Shown in pieces: positions 1 to 13,000 of a DNA stretch of 64,000 nt (positions are counted from its first letter, which is position 1; every line of letters starts with the position of its first letter). The DNA lies in the NCBI GenBank assembly GCA_003118195.1, contig BEXV01000617.1, forward strand, positions 66,016 through 130,015. The letters are read 5' to 3'. Under the pieces are notes generated by a model that had not been told where the DNA came from, did not search any database, and saw only the letters and a program-made list of their open reading frames with translations. The stretch is from Hemicentrotus pulcherrimus (lineage: Eukaryota; Echinodermata; Echinoidea; Camarodonta; Strongylocentrotidae). The position numbers and the translations under genes are program-made.

Positions 1-400
1 TAATAATAATAATAATAATAATAATAACAGTTCGTCCTTATATAGCGCATGTCAGGACCGCAGGCCCTCTCAATGCGCTTTACAGATATATATATTATTA
101 CCCCGGTCATCGGTATCATGCTTACCCCGCACACAAGGTATGCACATTCTCCACTCCCTGTGGATCATTCCAGCCAGTCGCCATTTTACAAGCGCCATTG
201 CTAATCAAATCACATTAGCTTTCGCATACTACCGGGTATCCATTTAACGCCTGGGTGGAGAGTGGCAAATGTAGATCAATGTCTTGCCAAAGGACATTAG
301 TGCCGCGGTGGGACTTGAACCGCGGACCTTGTGATCTACAGTCCGCTGGCATATCCACTCGACCACGAGACCACGTTATCCCAATATGATCTCTTTGGGA
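1..400 (-). repeat. tRNA-derived SINE (SINE-2) with TAA-repeat tail
   Basis: On the minus strand a tRNA-like head (about 385 to 293) shows an A box (TGGTCGAGTGG) and a B box (GGTTCAAGTCC). The anticodon-loop region CTGTAGATC resembles tRNA-Tyr. A body follows to about 60, and a (TTA)n tail occupies 27 to 1. The body recurs at 61846-62078, which shows it is a dispersed repeat. It is not a real tRNA gene because the arms do not fold cleanly and the body is fused to the head. Confidence 0.75.
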
Positions 401-959
401 TGCCAATAGGTTTCTGCAAATTGCCTTGGAGCAGATATTTTGATATTGTGATATGTGGTTGTATTATTTTTTAAAAGGGTTTTTGTCAATTACTTGTACG
501 AAGAAACTTCAATTATTTTTTGGACAACTGATTTGTCACGCACCCAGAATTTTTAAGTCGATTTTTTTAACGATGTCTAATGTGAACCGCCCCCACTTCA
601 AATCTGATTTCTGCCACCGCCAGGTTGTGCATACTGTCATGAACTAAGAATCAATTTGTTTCATTGATCGATTGAGAAACCACAGCCCAGTAGGTTATCC
701 TCCTATTACGGAGACGGCAAATTAATTAGTTCGATGAAATATTTGCTACCGTCGTTCTAGCGTTTCGGCATAATTATCGTGTAAACGTAAAGTTCATTTT
801 TTCAGTCGACATTCACGGATCAATAACTGCAACTATCGGCTTTTTTGTTAACACCAATCAACTCTAGAAGACAGAAAGTGATTCACTAACTTTAATTGTG
901 CACGTAAATATCCTAGTACTGGACAATTTGAATGCTTAAACTCGTCGGTCATTATCACC

Positions 960-1083
960 ATGAAAACCGTGCGAGTTTTGAGGATTGCTTTTAAGTTAAT
1001 GATAGTTGCAAAAATGTGTTATTTTTGTCGTGGTGACAAACCAGAGAATAACTCGCATCACGGTTCGTGTACTGCCAGCGAGG
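960..1083 (+). CDS. Gene A candidate first coding exon (signal peptide)
   Basis: ATG at 960 opens 41 codons plus one base and ends at a strong donor (G|GTAAGTG at 1083/1084), phase 1, exactly what the SRCR exon needs. The N-terminus has basic residues then a moderately hydrophobic stretch (VLRIAFKLMIVAKM), like the signal exons of genes B and C. The 5.8-kb intron that follows and the charged residues inside the hydrophobic run make it only a candidate. Confidence 0.5.
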
Positions 1084-4000
1084 GTAAGTGTAATATATCA
1101 ACACCGTTATGTACATTGAATTAAATTAAAAATTAAATTGAAGGCAAAACCCAAAGAGACGAGAGGAACGTTGAGAAAGTGAGGTCCTTGGCCCTAACAG
1201 ACCAGAGTGGAGGGGTCTAATTTGGTTGCTGCCATCTGACAGGCCTACAGGTGAAATGGTGGAAAGGTGTAAATAACTGCTTTGTTCAAGTTGTATTCCT
1301 GCAAGAAATCTTTTCCTTTTAATGCAGTTCTTTATGCTTGAAATTGTTTTGAAAAACGGTCACATTTTGTTTCGAAAAACAAATGCAAATACAAAATTCA
1401 AATGCCATATACGTTCGATATTAGAATGGTTCCTCTTCAAAGGGTTTGCATCATATTTGCCTAGTTATTAGAAAAGTATATGGAAGTATATTGGAAACGA
1501 AAAAATAATGCATGCTCTTATAACCTTGCCGCTTCGATTGTCATGCAATGATGTTTGTGCATTACTAAATTATTTACGCGATTTATTGTGATTACAAAAA
1601 AAAAAACAGCTTTGCAGAAAACAATTTTCCATCACCTTAAAGTTACTATGTCCCTTTTGCAGCCAACCTCAAATTCTGTAGAACTTTGCAGGAATTATGA
1701 ATATGTCTAGTATGTCCTATCTGTAAAATTTAAACGTTAGCAGTGTCAACATATTCAAAATATGCAAGGAAACCTGTTTACTTGCTAGACTTCACTGTCA
1801 GACACTAATGAGTGACTGACTTGCTTTTTTCCCCTCTTTGTTAATAACATACATGAAAAGAGTTGTAAAGGGTACATGAGCATTTGTCTACATCAATAAC
1901 CCACTTCTTGTGATGGCCAAGATTAAACTGATTGAATCTTTGCGCAGCATAAAATTTATAACGATTCGGTACAATCGTCTGAAAATCAAGACTATTAATT
2001 TTGGGCTCTATAGCCCAAAAGTCGATTTGACAACTAATAGTCATTATTTTCCCACTTGAAGACCTTTTCAAGCCCCACCTTTTTTTGGGAAGTTCTAAAT
2101 AAGTTTTATCTTTCAAATGCAGTTGGAATTAAACTTTTTCATTTTTTTGGCCTGCAAATGGGACATAGTACCTTTAAAGTCGATATTCATTGAAAAGAAC
2201 GTATATGGCAAAAAATATATTAATGGAAAGCGAAAAGCATCGAGATTACCATGACATTTACTAGATATCATATCAATATATTGAAATCCCTCTAAAATAC
2301 AATTTAGAAACACCTCTCAGATTCTTAGAACACGGAAGTTGAATTATAGAGACACTGTTTTTATGACGTAGCTATATGGAACCAGCTGGCGCGACGTAAA
2401 CAGTACATATACATACAACGCGTAAAACAACACCTTTCACCAGCATATTCCGTCCAATTGTTCATGGTATTTTTTTTTTGCATTTACGTATGCAAAGAAC
2501 ATGACACGAATATAGAATATCAATATAAATGTTTATTTGTTTGGATATTCTTCATCGGTTGTGTAAACCTGTTAAATTAGCGTTACATTAGACCACATTA
2601 GTTACAAGCTCAAATTTCTAAATCAAAACGAACGAGTTGAAGTTACAAGCTGATCGAATGACTACCATTAAAAAAAAACCTAACTTGAATCTAATTATAC
2701 ATACAAGAAATGACATTTTCCTGCAAAATGTCGAGCCCTAAAGTCCAAAAGTAAAAAAAAAAGTGACCGGTTGTTTACATGCAGATCAGCAGAATTGGAT
2801 TTCGCGCATTGAAGCTAGATAATTATGAGTAGGCCTATAGACTGCTGCACCGAAGACTTTATCAACGCAAGCTTTGAGTTTACTGATTTTGTCTTTGTTT
2901 CTGATACAAATTTACAACTAACTGTAGTGTTAGTAAAGAATAGATCGAATGTCAATGTCGGCGGCCGTCATCATGCATCAGCTCCGCATACAATTTGCTC
3001 GCAAGTACCGCTCCGTCCCTGGGCCACGGTCAGCCGCACACACTTCAGCTCTCCGGGCCCGGTCGGCTACGATCGAGTCACTGTGCGAGCGACAATATGA
3101 CTGCACTGTACAAAGTAAAAGTTCTACGACTACGAGTGTGGACAAATTCATGACAAAGACAACAACCTCTTGAAAAACTAACAATTCGATCTCCGTGCTG
3201 TTTGGATCAAGCCTGGTATTATCCAGATTGCCCCTTAGCCTAGCATCACCAAAGTTTAATTGACGGTCTACAACTCTACATCTTGTGGAAGTTGTTGCTC
3301 GGGTTCACGTATAGGTATATGCTTGAGCTCCGCGGCTCCTAGCTAGCAACTGCACCTGCAGCTTAATTGACGAGCAGCCTCACTTAAATCGTCATCTATT
3401 TCACCTATTTCGCCCCGGTCATCGTCACTACTTATAATATGAGCTCATACTGTCCTCATCATCCTCCTCCTGAACACTGTCGACTTCAAAATCTAATTCT
3501 AAGTCAAGATCGGCCATAATCGTAATATTGAGAGAACGATCGTATAGGGACAACAAAGTGAATTGAAGAAGCACAGCGATGTGTTTTACACGCAAACGAT
3601 CAACAGTCTTGTTGTGCTCGTTATAGAAGTCCATATAGTGACGTCACTCGATAACGTGACTCCGGGACCCCATCAGGTGCGCTTAGCGGGGTGGACGTTT
3701 ATCAACATTGGATTTGCGAATTCTGCGTTCTGTTTGCCTCTTGGACGCTGGAATGAATCCAATATTGATCTAGACATATAACATTTGCATTTGTATGAGA
3801 TTTAACCACATTGATAAGCAATGAATTTCACCTTTAAAAAATTACCTATCGGTCTTTTAGAAGGAAGGACTGCATAAATGATATGTGTCTAGTAATTATC
3901 AAGGCAGATGATGAAAGTGTTATCGGTAGACCACAAAGCATAATCAATCTTTTATCCTTTAAATTTCAATTGTTGTCCATTTCATCTGCTGGGCTTTGAT

Positions 4001-7000
4001 AGGGTCATCAACATGTTTTTTTTTTCTTCAGGTTTCAAATTAATTTTGTTGATATCATTTTGGGCTGGAAAGTTTTGTTTGATCTGGACAATAGTAAATA
4101 ATAGTATTATGGTTTTGCTTAATATATAATCGTTAAGATCGGATGTTTGAAAAAAAATGATGAAGGTTTTTTGTTTCTAGCCGCCCCCCTTGTAATAGCA
4201 AATAATGTTGATAATGACTGAAATTATTTGCTTACCAAGCAGAAGCTACATCATATCCTGCTTTAATCGAAAAGTGGTTGCGAGTTCTCGGTGTTGCTGT
4301 CTGATAAAAATATAAACTTTTGCAAATGAAATATAAAAAGCAGACTATTTCTTATATGTTCTTCTACAAATATAAAGTCTTTGCCTTCAATACAGAATGG
4401 AAATTCAGAGGAAAGAAAAAAAAAACACCGCGAAAACACTATTCAAGTTTAAAGTGCGTCATTATAGAGGAGAACACAGTGCAAAAATATGTTCCCTTTT
4501 GAATAATTTGTGGCAGAAATAGCTTTTCATCACGCAAAGTTGTGTAAGTTTCAAAGAAATTCGATAACAAATCTGAAAGTTAAGCATGAAAGTCGTTATC
4601 CTTTACGTCTGAGACCTATGGGACCTTAAATATGCAATGTCACTTAACAATGCCGGACAACTTTTCCATTTGTTCGAACACACAGATTGACTAAAATGTC
4701 ATTTTCCCAACATGTATTACTCAGAACGGTGTTTGCTCTTTACCAATACTTATCAAAAGTATATATTTGAGTAGCGCTCTAGGCGAGAACTGAGGTACTT
4801 TGGAAGACAAAAACAGAAACCAAAGATTTTTTTAGTACACGACAAATGGGAGACTTGTCTGTGTCTAAAACCCAATCCGTATCAGAACAATTTCCCCTGC
4901 ACCACCACCCCCGGAAAATTACCCTAAGGACAATACCCCCCCCTCCCCTCCTCCTCCCTCCTCCTCCTCAACAACAAAAAAGTAACTAGGATAACTACCC
5001 AATTAGTTAAACCACTATCTACTAAATTGTCTCATCCCATAGGCTTAATACAGCATTCAACTGATTCCCACAGACAATGGATTCTAAACCCAAAGATACA
5101 TGTAGTTGTCAGGGAAGGTATTGAGTTAATTTCCAAATTCCAAAGAAGTTATTCTCTGAGGGGGAAGGGGTTGGTATTTGAATTGGTAACCACCATGAAA
5201 CATACACCGTACACCTTTGGTCTTTCCATCTACATGCATCCTGGCTAAACAAGCTCAGTATTTTATTTTCATATCCATCTCATGACACGTAATCTATCAA
5301 CAAGGCAAGATTAGAAGGTGGATGCTGTTCCTTTAAATTGCATTCCTCATGGAAATTAGTTTAACATTAATGGGTTCAACCGAGTGCACGTGAGCAAATG
5401 AATATTAACAAACATTGTAAATCATGGATGAAATTATCAAAACAAGTATTTGCAGCAATAAGCGCTATTCATTATGTTTGACAATTCTAAAATACAAGAT
5501 TTTCATATCATTAGCCAATTACAAAAAATCAGATGAAGTAATTAGTAAATAGATGAGACTTCCACACATCCCAATCATGTTTGATCATGACAGAGTAATA
5601 TGCAACCAAACTGAAGTGTCTAGACAGTATGTACATGTATATAAATGAATTTAAAATTCCGGACCCTTAATTCATGATTGTGTTCACAAAGTAGAAATCA
5701 TTTTATCCTCTTTATTGGTGTTAATTTTCCTGCATACATCACATCCCAGTAACTTTTTTTCAAGGTCAATTTGCTTTAAAAACAGCAGAGAGGGTTATTA
5801 AAGATCCTATTAATTACATTTAATGTGGGGGGAAAAAGGCAAGGACATTGAGTACCGGTATGTACGATAATCCTCCCTATAAACTCCTCAAAATTTCCCT
5901 ATACAAAAAAGGGGGGAAATGACTGGCCATCATTCTGACAATCGATGACTATTTAAAGCAACAACAGAAATAAAACATCACCTCCCCCGCCCCCCCCCCC
6001 CCCAAAAAAAAAAAAAAAAAAAATAAAAAAAAAAGAATTGGCCCAAATTCAAAAAAAAGGGTTTAAAAAAAAANGAATGATAACGCTCACAATTTTTTTT
6101 TCACCTCTTCCAAGAACTCACCCTCCTCTTTAAACATTATAGGTAATTTCAAAAGCGGTTTCTCTGGATAAACAATGCTGTATAGGGACGGTCAAGAGAA
6201 ATCAATAAACACTAGATATCCATTAGATGACACTATGTGTACTCTTCGAAGATGGGAGAGATTGTTTGAACATGCGGCCCTTTTTTTATATGTGCGTGTC
6301 CAGTGTAATGAAAACAGACAATGAATATCTTCCATCAGCAAAACTGCCGTGAAAAACACGTTTCAGGCAGTCTTGATAAATTGCTTAGAGTATTTTCAGT
6401 CTGAACATCAGTTTCTGATCGTGTACGTAGAGTATGTCAACACTAGACTTATCTTAGGTTTTGAAAACAGAGACGTTAGAGTAATGTGTCTAACAATGGC
6501 ATAGTGTGTGTACGGCCATGGGAGCAGGGGCGCTTGTGTCATGGGGGAAGAGAACGGGTTCACTTGGTGGAAGAAATGCAAGAGAACAGGGCCATAGAAA
6601 ACAAAACGGGGTCGTAATGTTGGAGGGAGTCGTATAAAATATGTTCTTTCTTCTTCACCTTACCTTCCTCTACAAACTTCCATCCCCTACACCTTTCCTT
6701 CTCTCCTTTTTATTTTCCTAGCAAATGGTTTCTAATACAGTATGCTCTCGTATATCACATGCTCACATTTTGACTTCATAAACGTCTCATATTAAACATG
6801 AACGAATTCGAAACATAAAAAAGGGACGGAAAGAAGAGCAGTTTTGTTCATTTATGGTAGTGCTATTCTAATGTGTCTCTTTTTATTAAAAAACCCCCCA
6901 AATCATCATGGCTTTTTTCCCCTATCTTCACAGATAGGACCGTACGATTGGCAAACGGCACCAATCCGTCTGAAGGGAACGTAGAGGTTTGTGTAAACGG

Positions 7001-10000
7001 GACCCGGGGACATGTGTGCGGTGCTTCCTGGGACATGGCTGATGCTAATGTCGTCTGCTCATACCTTGGTTTTACCAGGGCGGTTCGATCATTTACTGAA
7101 GTACCAACTGAGTTCATCAACGACGAGATAGTTCTCTATAACGTGGATTGCAGAGGGGATGAATCCAGCCTCTTTCAATGCCCATATGATGTTAACCTCA
7201 CAAGGAGTTGTTATTTGGATACAACGGCTGGTATAGAGTGTTCAAATGATGGTGGTAAATTTACCCATTCCCTGATCATGGATATACAGTGTGTTAAATA
7301 GTTTGTGTCTAAAAGTAATCATATCCGTTTACATTTTGAAACGTTAAAAAAGATAACAACAATACCAACAATGATGTTAGTGGTATGAGTAATAGTAGTA
7401 GTTGAGGATTTTTGTCTCAGTCTAGTGTATATGGATTTTGTTTTTCTTTTCTGTATATATGATTTAGTAGTTTAATTCGGTGAACCTACACTCAACAAAC
7501 TTAGCTTTTTAGTAAGTTCTCTTTTCATTTTCATATTTAAAGGTTTACAGAACGTTCTTTCATATTTTTAATTACTATGATTTAGGATTATTTAGTTTGA
7601 TATTACTTAAAGACATGTTAATTTTTGATGAAAAGGGGCTTTGTTAAATTTGTATGGAATATGAATAAAAGCAACCAATCAACCAATTAATCAATACGAC
7701 GACTACTACTACTACTACTACTACAAGCTATGCTTTTCGGGTTTTCTCCTCCTTCTATTATCTGAATTATTCACTTTATACTGTTAAAATCATTGTTACA
7801 TGTATAATTTATATACAAATTGTGTTTCATATTGTACTGTTGAGAAGGAAATAAATGTTAATAAAAACAAAAAATACTACTACTACTACTACTTCTACTA
7901 CTGCTGCTGTTGCAACTACTATTGCTTCAACTCATAATGATCGGTATAATTTATTACAATAATGATGATGATAATCAGTTAATTTCTTCGTGAAGGTGTG
8001 TCCTATTCACGCATTAATCACTTTAATGGTAAGAAAACCCTTATATCAAATGCAATTCAATGTGAGAAAAAAAGGATGAGATGTTATCTTGTACCCATTC
8101 CGTTTCACTACAGAGGGAAGTTGTCTTGCAGGCCTCTGCACAGAAGACCCTGAAGGAGAAGGTAGGTCCATCCAAAATTAAATTCGGTCTTTTTAGTGTT
8201 CCCGCCCTTGAAAACATGGTAAATGCCGTTAAATCATGTATTTGTTTATTTATATTTGTTCATGTGTTCATTGATGTATTTTTATGCAATTGTGAAAATA
8301 GATAGGCTGGGAGAGAAGTAATTTACAGTATTGGGTAGTATGGAGCGAGACCTGACTTAGTATTGGGTTCTGGTCTCGTGTCTTGGTCTTGACCTCGCGA
8401 CCTAATTCTTAAGGAATGCAATGAAAACATTTCTTGTTGACCTTTGTTTTAGGATGTTAAATTAACAAGACGAAGGTGATATCCTACATGAAATAAAAAT
8501 ATGATTTACAATAAGTTTACTCAATGATGTAACAGGAATTAAAGATAACAATAAAAAGATAAACTACAAAATATGCTTTCTTTTAGAACCGTCAATCAGT
8601 TTAAAGTGCGATTTAAAAACGAAAAGTTATTGGATACATCCAACCAACAATCAATAAGTACTCGGTTTAATTTATATGGTTATGACAGGATCCGTTTGTT
8701 ATCCACTGACGGAAGGCTGTTTGATATTACCGTGGAATGGTAAGACCCTGTGTATATTACCTTTTGCTTAAAATTCAATCAAAGGTAATGCAAAGTTTTG
8801 GGAAATTTTGAAAACTGGATGGATAGTAATTCTTTAAATTTTGTATATATTTGGATGAAAGATTATCAGAATTATGGATGTATTAAAAGCACTAAAAAAT
8901 TTAGCCCCCGAAACAATTCTGCTTTAAAGCAAATGAATAATCAGAAATTCCATGGAAGCGACGCTGCGACCATGCACATCTTAGAATATGCAGTTCTGAT
9001 ATATTCCATTCCAATCCAATAATCAGGAATAGCAAATCGGTCGATTGTAGTCAAGAAACATTGTTTTAAAGCTAAAGTAATATCGGTCTTGAGAGGGAGC
9101 TATTCAACATAAAAAGTTTATTTTTCTACAATTTCATAACATTAAATTTAGTAAAATCGCATAGGCTTCCAATATGTTCATTCGTACCAAATTCATAACC
9201 CCATACCAAAACTTTGTATTACCTTTAAGTCATAACTGTGGATTGTCTGTTTAATTATATTCCCCCCCTTTTCGGGGCATTACTGCGTTGTGGGTTCGTA
9301 TGCTATTTTCAACTTCATAACACATATTTGTATTTGCATTTGCATTTGCATTTTTCCACTAATTAGAATCTTTTGATTGATTGATTGATTGAATAATCGT
9401 TATTACCGCAAAATGGCATGACTTTCTGTGTGCATTGGCCTTTTCTCCGCATTCAATTTCATCATCCCTGGAGTTCCTGGCAGTCTTTTTTTTCTTTTCT
9501 TCTGGGTATTACTGGGTTATGAGTGCTGATGCTATTTTCATATTCATAATCTGTATCTATATTGGCAAGTTGTCAATTGTATCTATTGATTGATTGATTT
9601 ATTACCGTGGTTGGGAACACTGTGTATATAGTCCATTAGATTTTGCTTAAAATCCAAAATCCAATGCTTAGTCACAATAGTCTTCTGGCAATCCTTTTTC
9701 TATCATTAGGGATTTACTGCGGTATAAGTGCTGACGCTATTTTCATCTTCATAATCCGTATTTGTATTTTCTTTGTGACATTTTAATATATTGATTGATT
9801 ATGATTATCCTGGAATGACAAGACCGTGTATATCACATTTTGCTTATAATTTCAAAATCATAAGAGTAGATTTTGGTACTTAGTTTCCATATTGTGGGCA
9901 TTGCTACGTTAAACGTGCTGATGCTATTTTAATCTTCATAATACGTATTGCTTTCACATCTTTTTTTTAATAATCTGTATCTTTTCATTGATTGATTATT

Positions 10001-13000
10001 ATTGCCTGTGTCGTTTTAAATGATTGAGTGAAAACAAATTGCCTTCGTTTCATCGGAACAAAAGTCTTATCCATTTTTTAAATTTTGAATAAATGCAGGA
10101 GAATGAGTATTACCCAAAAACGAGAACAAACAAACAAACAAAAAGAGTGAGAACAAATTAAAGGAATTTCGATAAATTTGTAGCATTTTCCTCCTCTTTT
10201 AGGTATGTTACATTGTGATCACACAAATATTGGAATGGTTTCTTTAAAGTGCCTGTAAGTATAATAACACGTACGGTTTTTAGTGACATCCGGAAATGTT
10301 CTGATAATAGTTACATTATGTCGTATTGAAATTTCAATTAAACTGTATAAAGTTATTTCTAAATATTTCGATGGTTGTATTAATGCAAAAAAGTACAATT
10401 ACTGTGGTAATATTTATATTGATGATGGTATTTAGAGCGATTCGTGTAATAATTCTATACAATTTATCATTTTTATAGTCGCATTTGCATTCATAAACAT
10501 AAGTACCTATTGCGAAGCTGGAAAACCCATAGAGTACCCAAATACTAAAGTCATATTCTCTCGTTGCTCAGGTAACTGGTTCCAAACAACAGAGCCCACA
10601 CACGTGGTTCATTCGAATAAATTAAAACAACGGGCTGGGGCATGGCAATTCAATGTTCGTGGCTGGTGTGATCACCACACCATTGTTAGCACAAAATGTT
10701 TGGAGCTAGAAACATTTTAAATTTCGCTAGTTTGACTTCCGACACTTCTGTACTCTATTGTACGTTGCATATCACACATTACACTTCATAATATTGTAGA
10801 TTAAGATATCGAAAGGGCCGTGCTCAACAAATTTTCTTTTAATGTTTAGTCTCTTCTGTAATTACCATTTGACAGAAAATGGAAGGATATAGGTTCATCC
10901 TACCGCCCAGCAGGAATATTCCACGGAGAGCAGGTCGTGCAACTGTAAGTATCTTTGATTTCTTTATTCTATTCTCTTATTGTATGGCTTAATTTTTAAA
11001 ACCTCTGAATATAACCTTACATAAAACCACACTTAAATAAGGGATCACCACATTTTGAAGATCTATATCAGTGTTTTTTAACATGATGTGGCTGTGTGTG
11101 TGTGTGTGTGTGTGAGAGGGAGAGAGTGTGTTCGTAGGTGTGTATATGATAGGGGTAGAAGGTGTTATGTTCTCGCTATTCTTGGTAACATATATGGGAT
11201 AGCGAATTGACATATTGAACTTTTTGATAAGCATGTTTCCTTTATTCAGGTTGAATAATGACACTGAGATTTAGAAGTGCAAGATTGTTAAAAATAAAAT
11301 ATAACCTGTGACGCAATATTTGGGCAGTTCAATGAGTTCATGACTTGGTTACATATTAAAATGTTGTGAATAATCTTTGTATCATCTAACAGAGTAATTA
11401 AATGAGTACTATATATATATGAGTGATCCTAGGATATAGAGAATGTCGTGTCAAAGCATAAGTGATGTATCGGTACCGCGACATTTCATTTGTCTTATAT
11501 TACACACAAATTACAAAGAAGTGACTGGTCATAGCTACGGAACCACCTACACTCTCCCAAATAACTAGAGATGCACAAACCTCTGAATAGTATTAATCAG
11601 CTTGAAAAGACCTCAGAATAAAATAACGACTAGCTACTACTTAGATGATGAGATATATCTTCCTATTATGTTTTCATTACTACCATCAACTAGTATATTT
11701 GACAACAACACCATACTTTCAATACAACCGGGACTATTCAGAAGTTTCAAAAACCTGCTTTTTCTGTAAGTTATTTATCTCTAATTTTTGGTAATTGTTT
11801 CTTTTCTTTGATTTGCTTAAAATGTTGTTTTTGAATATATATATATATATATATATATAGGCATGAAGAAAAAGGTCTAGGAACGTGAGACGTAACTGTA
11901 CTTTACAAGTTTATTACGAACACCCGTTGTCATGTCAGAGTTGAATATTCTCGCACTTATATATATATATATATATATATATATGTTATTTGCATGTACC
12001 CAATGCACACACACAAACACACGCACACACGCACGCACGCACACACACACACACACACAGGCACACGCACGCACACACACACTTACACACATACGCACAC
12101 CAACAAACGAACATACACGAACACATGATCTAATTTATACATCGATTATTGTATCCGTCGTATAATATTATGGAACAAATAGCGTACCCATTTATTTTGA
12201 TTTGGTTTTTAACACATGCACAACGATTTTCACGTTCCTCTCTCTCAGTCTAAAATTTCCTCCCCCCTCCTCCCTCTCTCTTATCATAAATTTACTTATG
12301 TTTGTCACAAATTTGTTTGCAACTTTCGCTTTCTAATTTTATTTGACTGTAATAGCTTTTTGAACAAAACACTCTTTTACAATTTATGTTACTAAGTTTA
12401 AACGGCTTTCGCCATACAAGCATTGGTTCTTAAGAATGCCCTTCCGTGTCACTGTATATATTGAGTTTTTTAATATGTCTGATTTGTTTTTTTGACAATC
12501 ATCTTACATTGTTTTATGTCATTATTTTGTTCATGTACGAGTACATAAGTATGTACATGCTTGTTTCCCCTATTGAAAGGGAGATTATACATCAAATCAC
12601 ACGAAAGGAAATAAAATAAATGTTAGATAAGTGTGACAATACACATACGTATGTATATGATTGTGAATTATGATGAATTCAATAAATGTTTTCGTATGTT
12701 ATAGAAATTCTACAAATTCATCATTATTGTCCTCTTCTTCCTCCTCCTTTCCTTCTTCTTCTTCTTCTTCTTCTTCTTGTACTTATTATTATTTCTATCA
12801 TCAGTAAATGTTGTTACTATAATTATTATCTTTAATAGGTAATTATTTAAATTTTCGTATCTGTCTGTTAATATTACTCTTGTAACTTATTAATTTTATA
12901 CATGTCTGTAAGGGACCCCAATGGAAATAAGCTCTCGAGCTTTCGTGGGTTATCCTGTTCAAGCTGCCTTATTTTTGATCTATTTTTACTGTATATTCGT

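Larger units (their letters stand above)
1084..6933 (+). other. Gene A first intron, repeat-rich
   Basis: No further SRCR or LRR exon was seen here on either strand. It holds a MITE (1641-2173), a CpG-rich patch (about 2930-3780), a C-rich minisatellite fragment (4890-4945), poly-C/poly-A runs (5985-6060), a single N at 6074 and a MITE-2 end (6075-6129). Confidence 0.5.

Noticed and set aside
293..385. Possible tRNA-Tyr gene on the minus strand
   Set aside because: It is fused to a SINE body repeated at 61846-62078 and does not fold as a clean cloverleaf.
1841..2116. 91-codon frame conserved in two places (also 35491-35715)
   Set aside because: Both lie in copies of MITE-1; the third copy is frameshifted, so the similarity reflects repeat age, not coding constraint.
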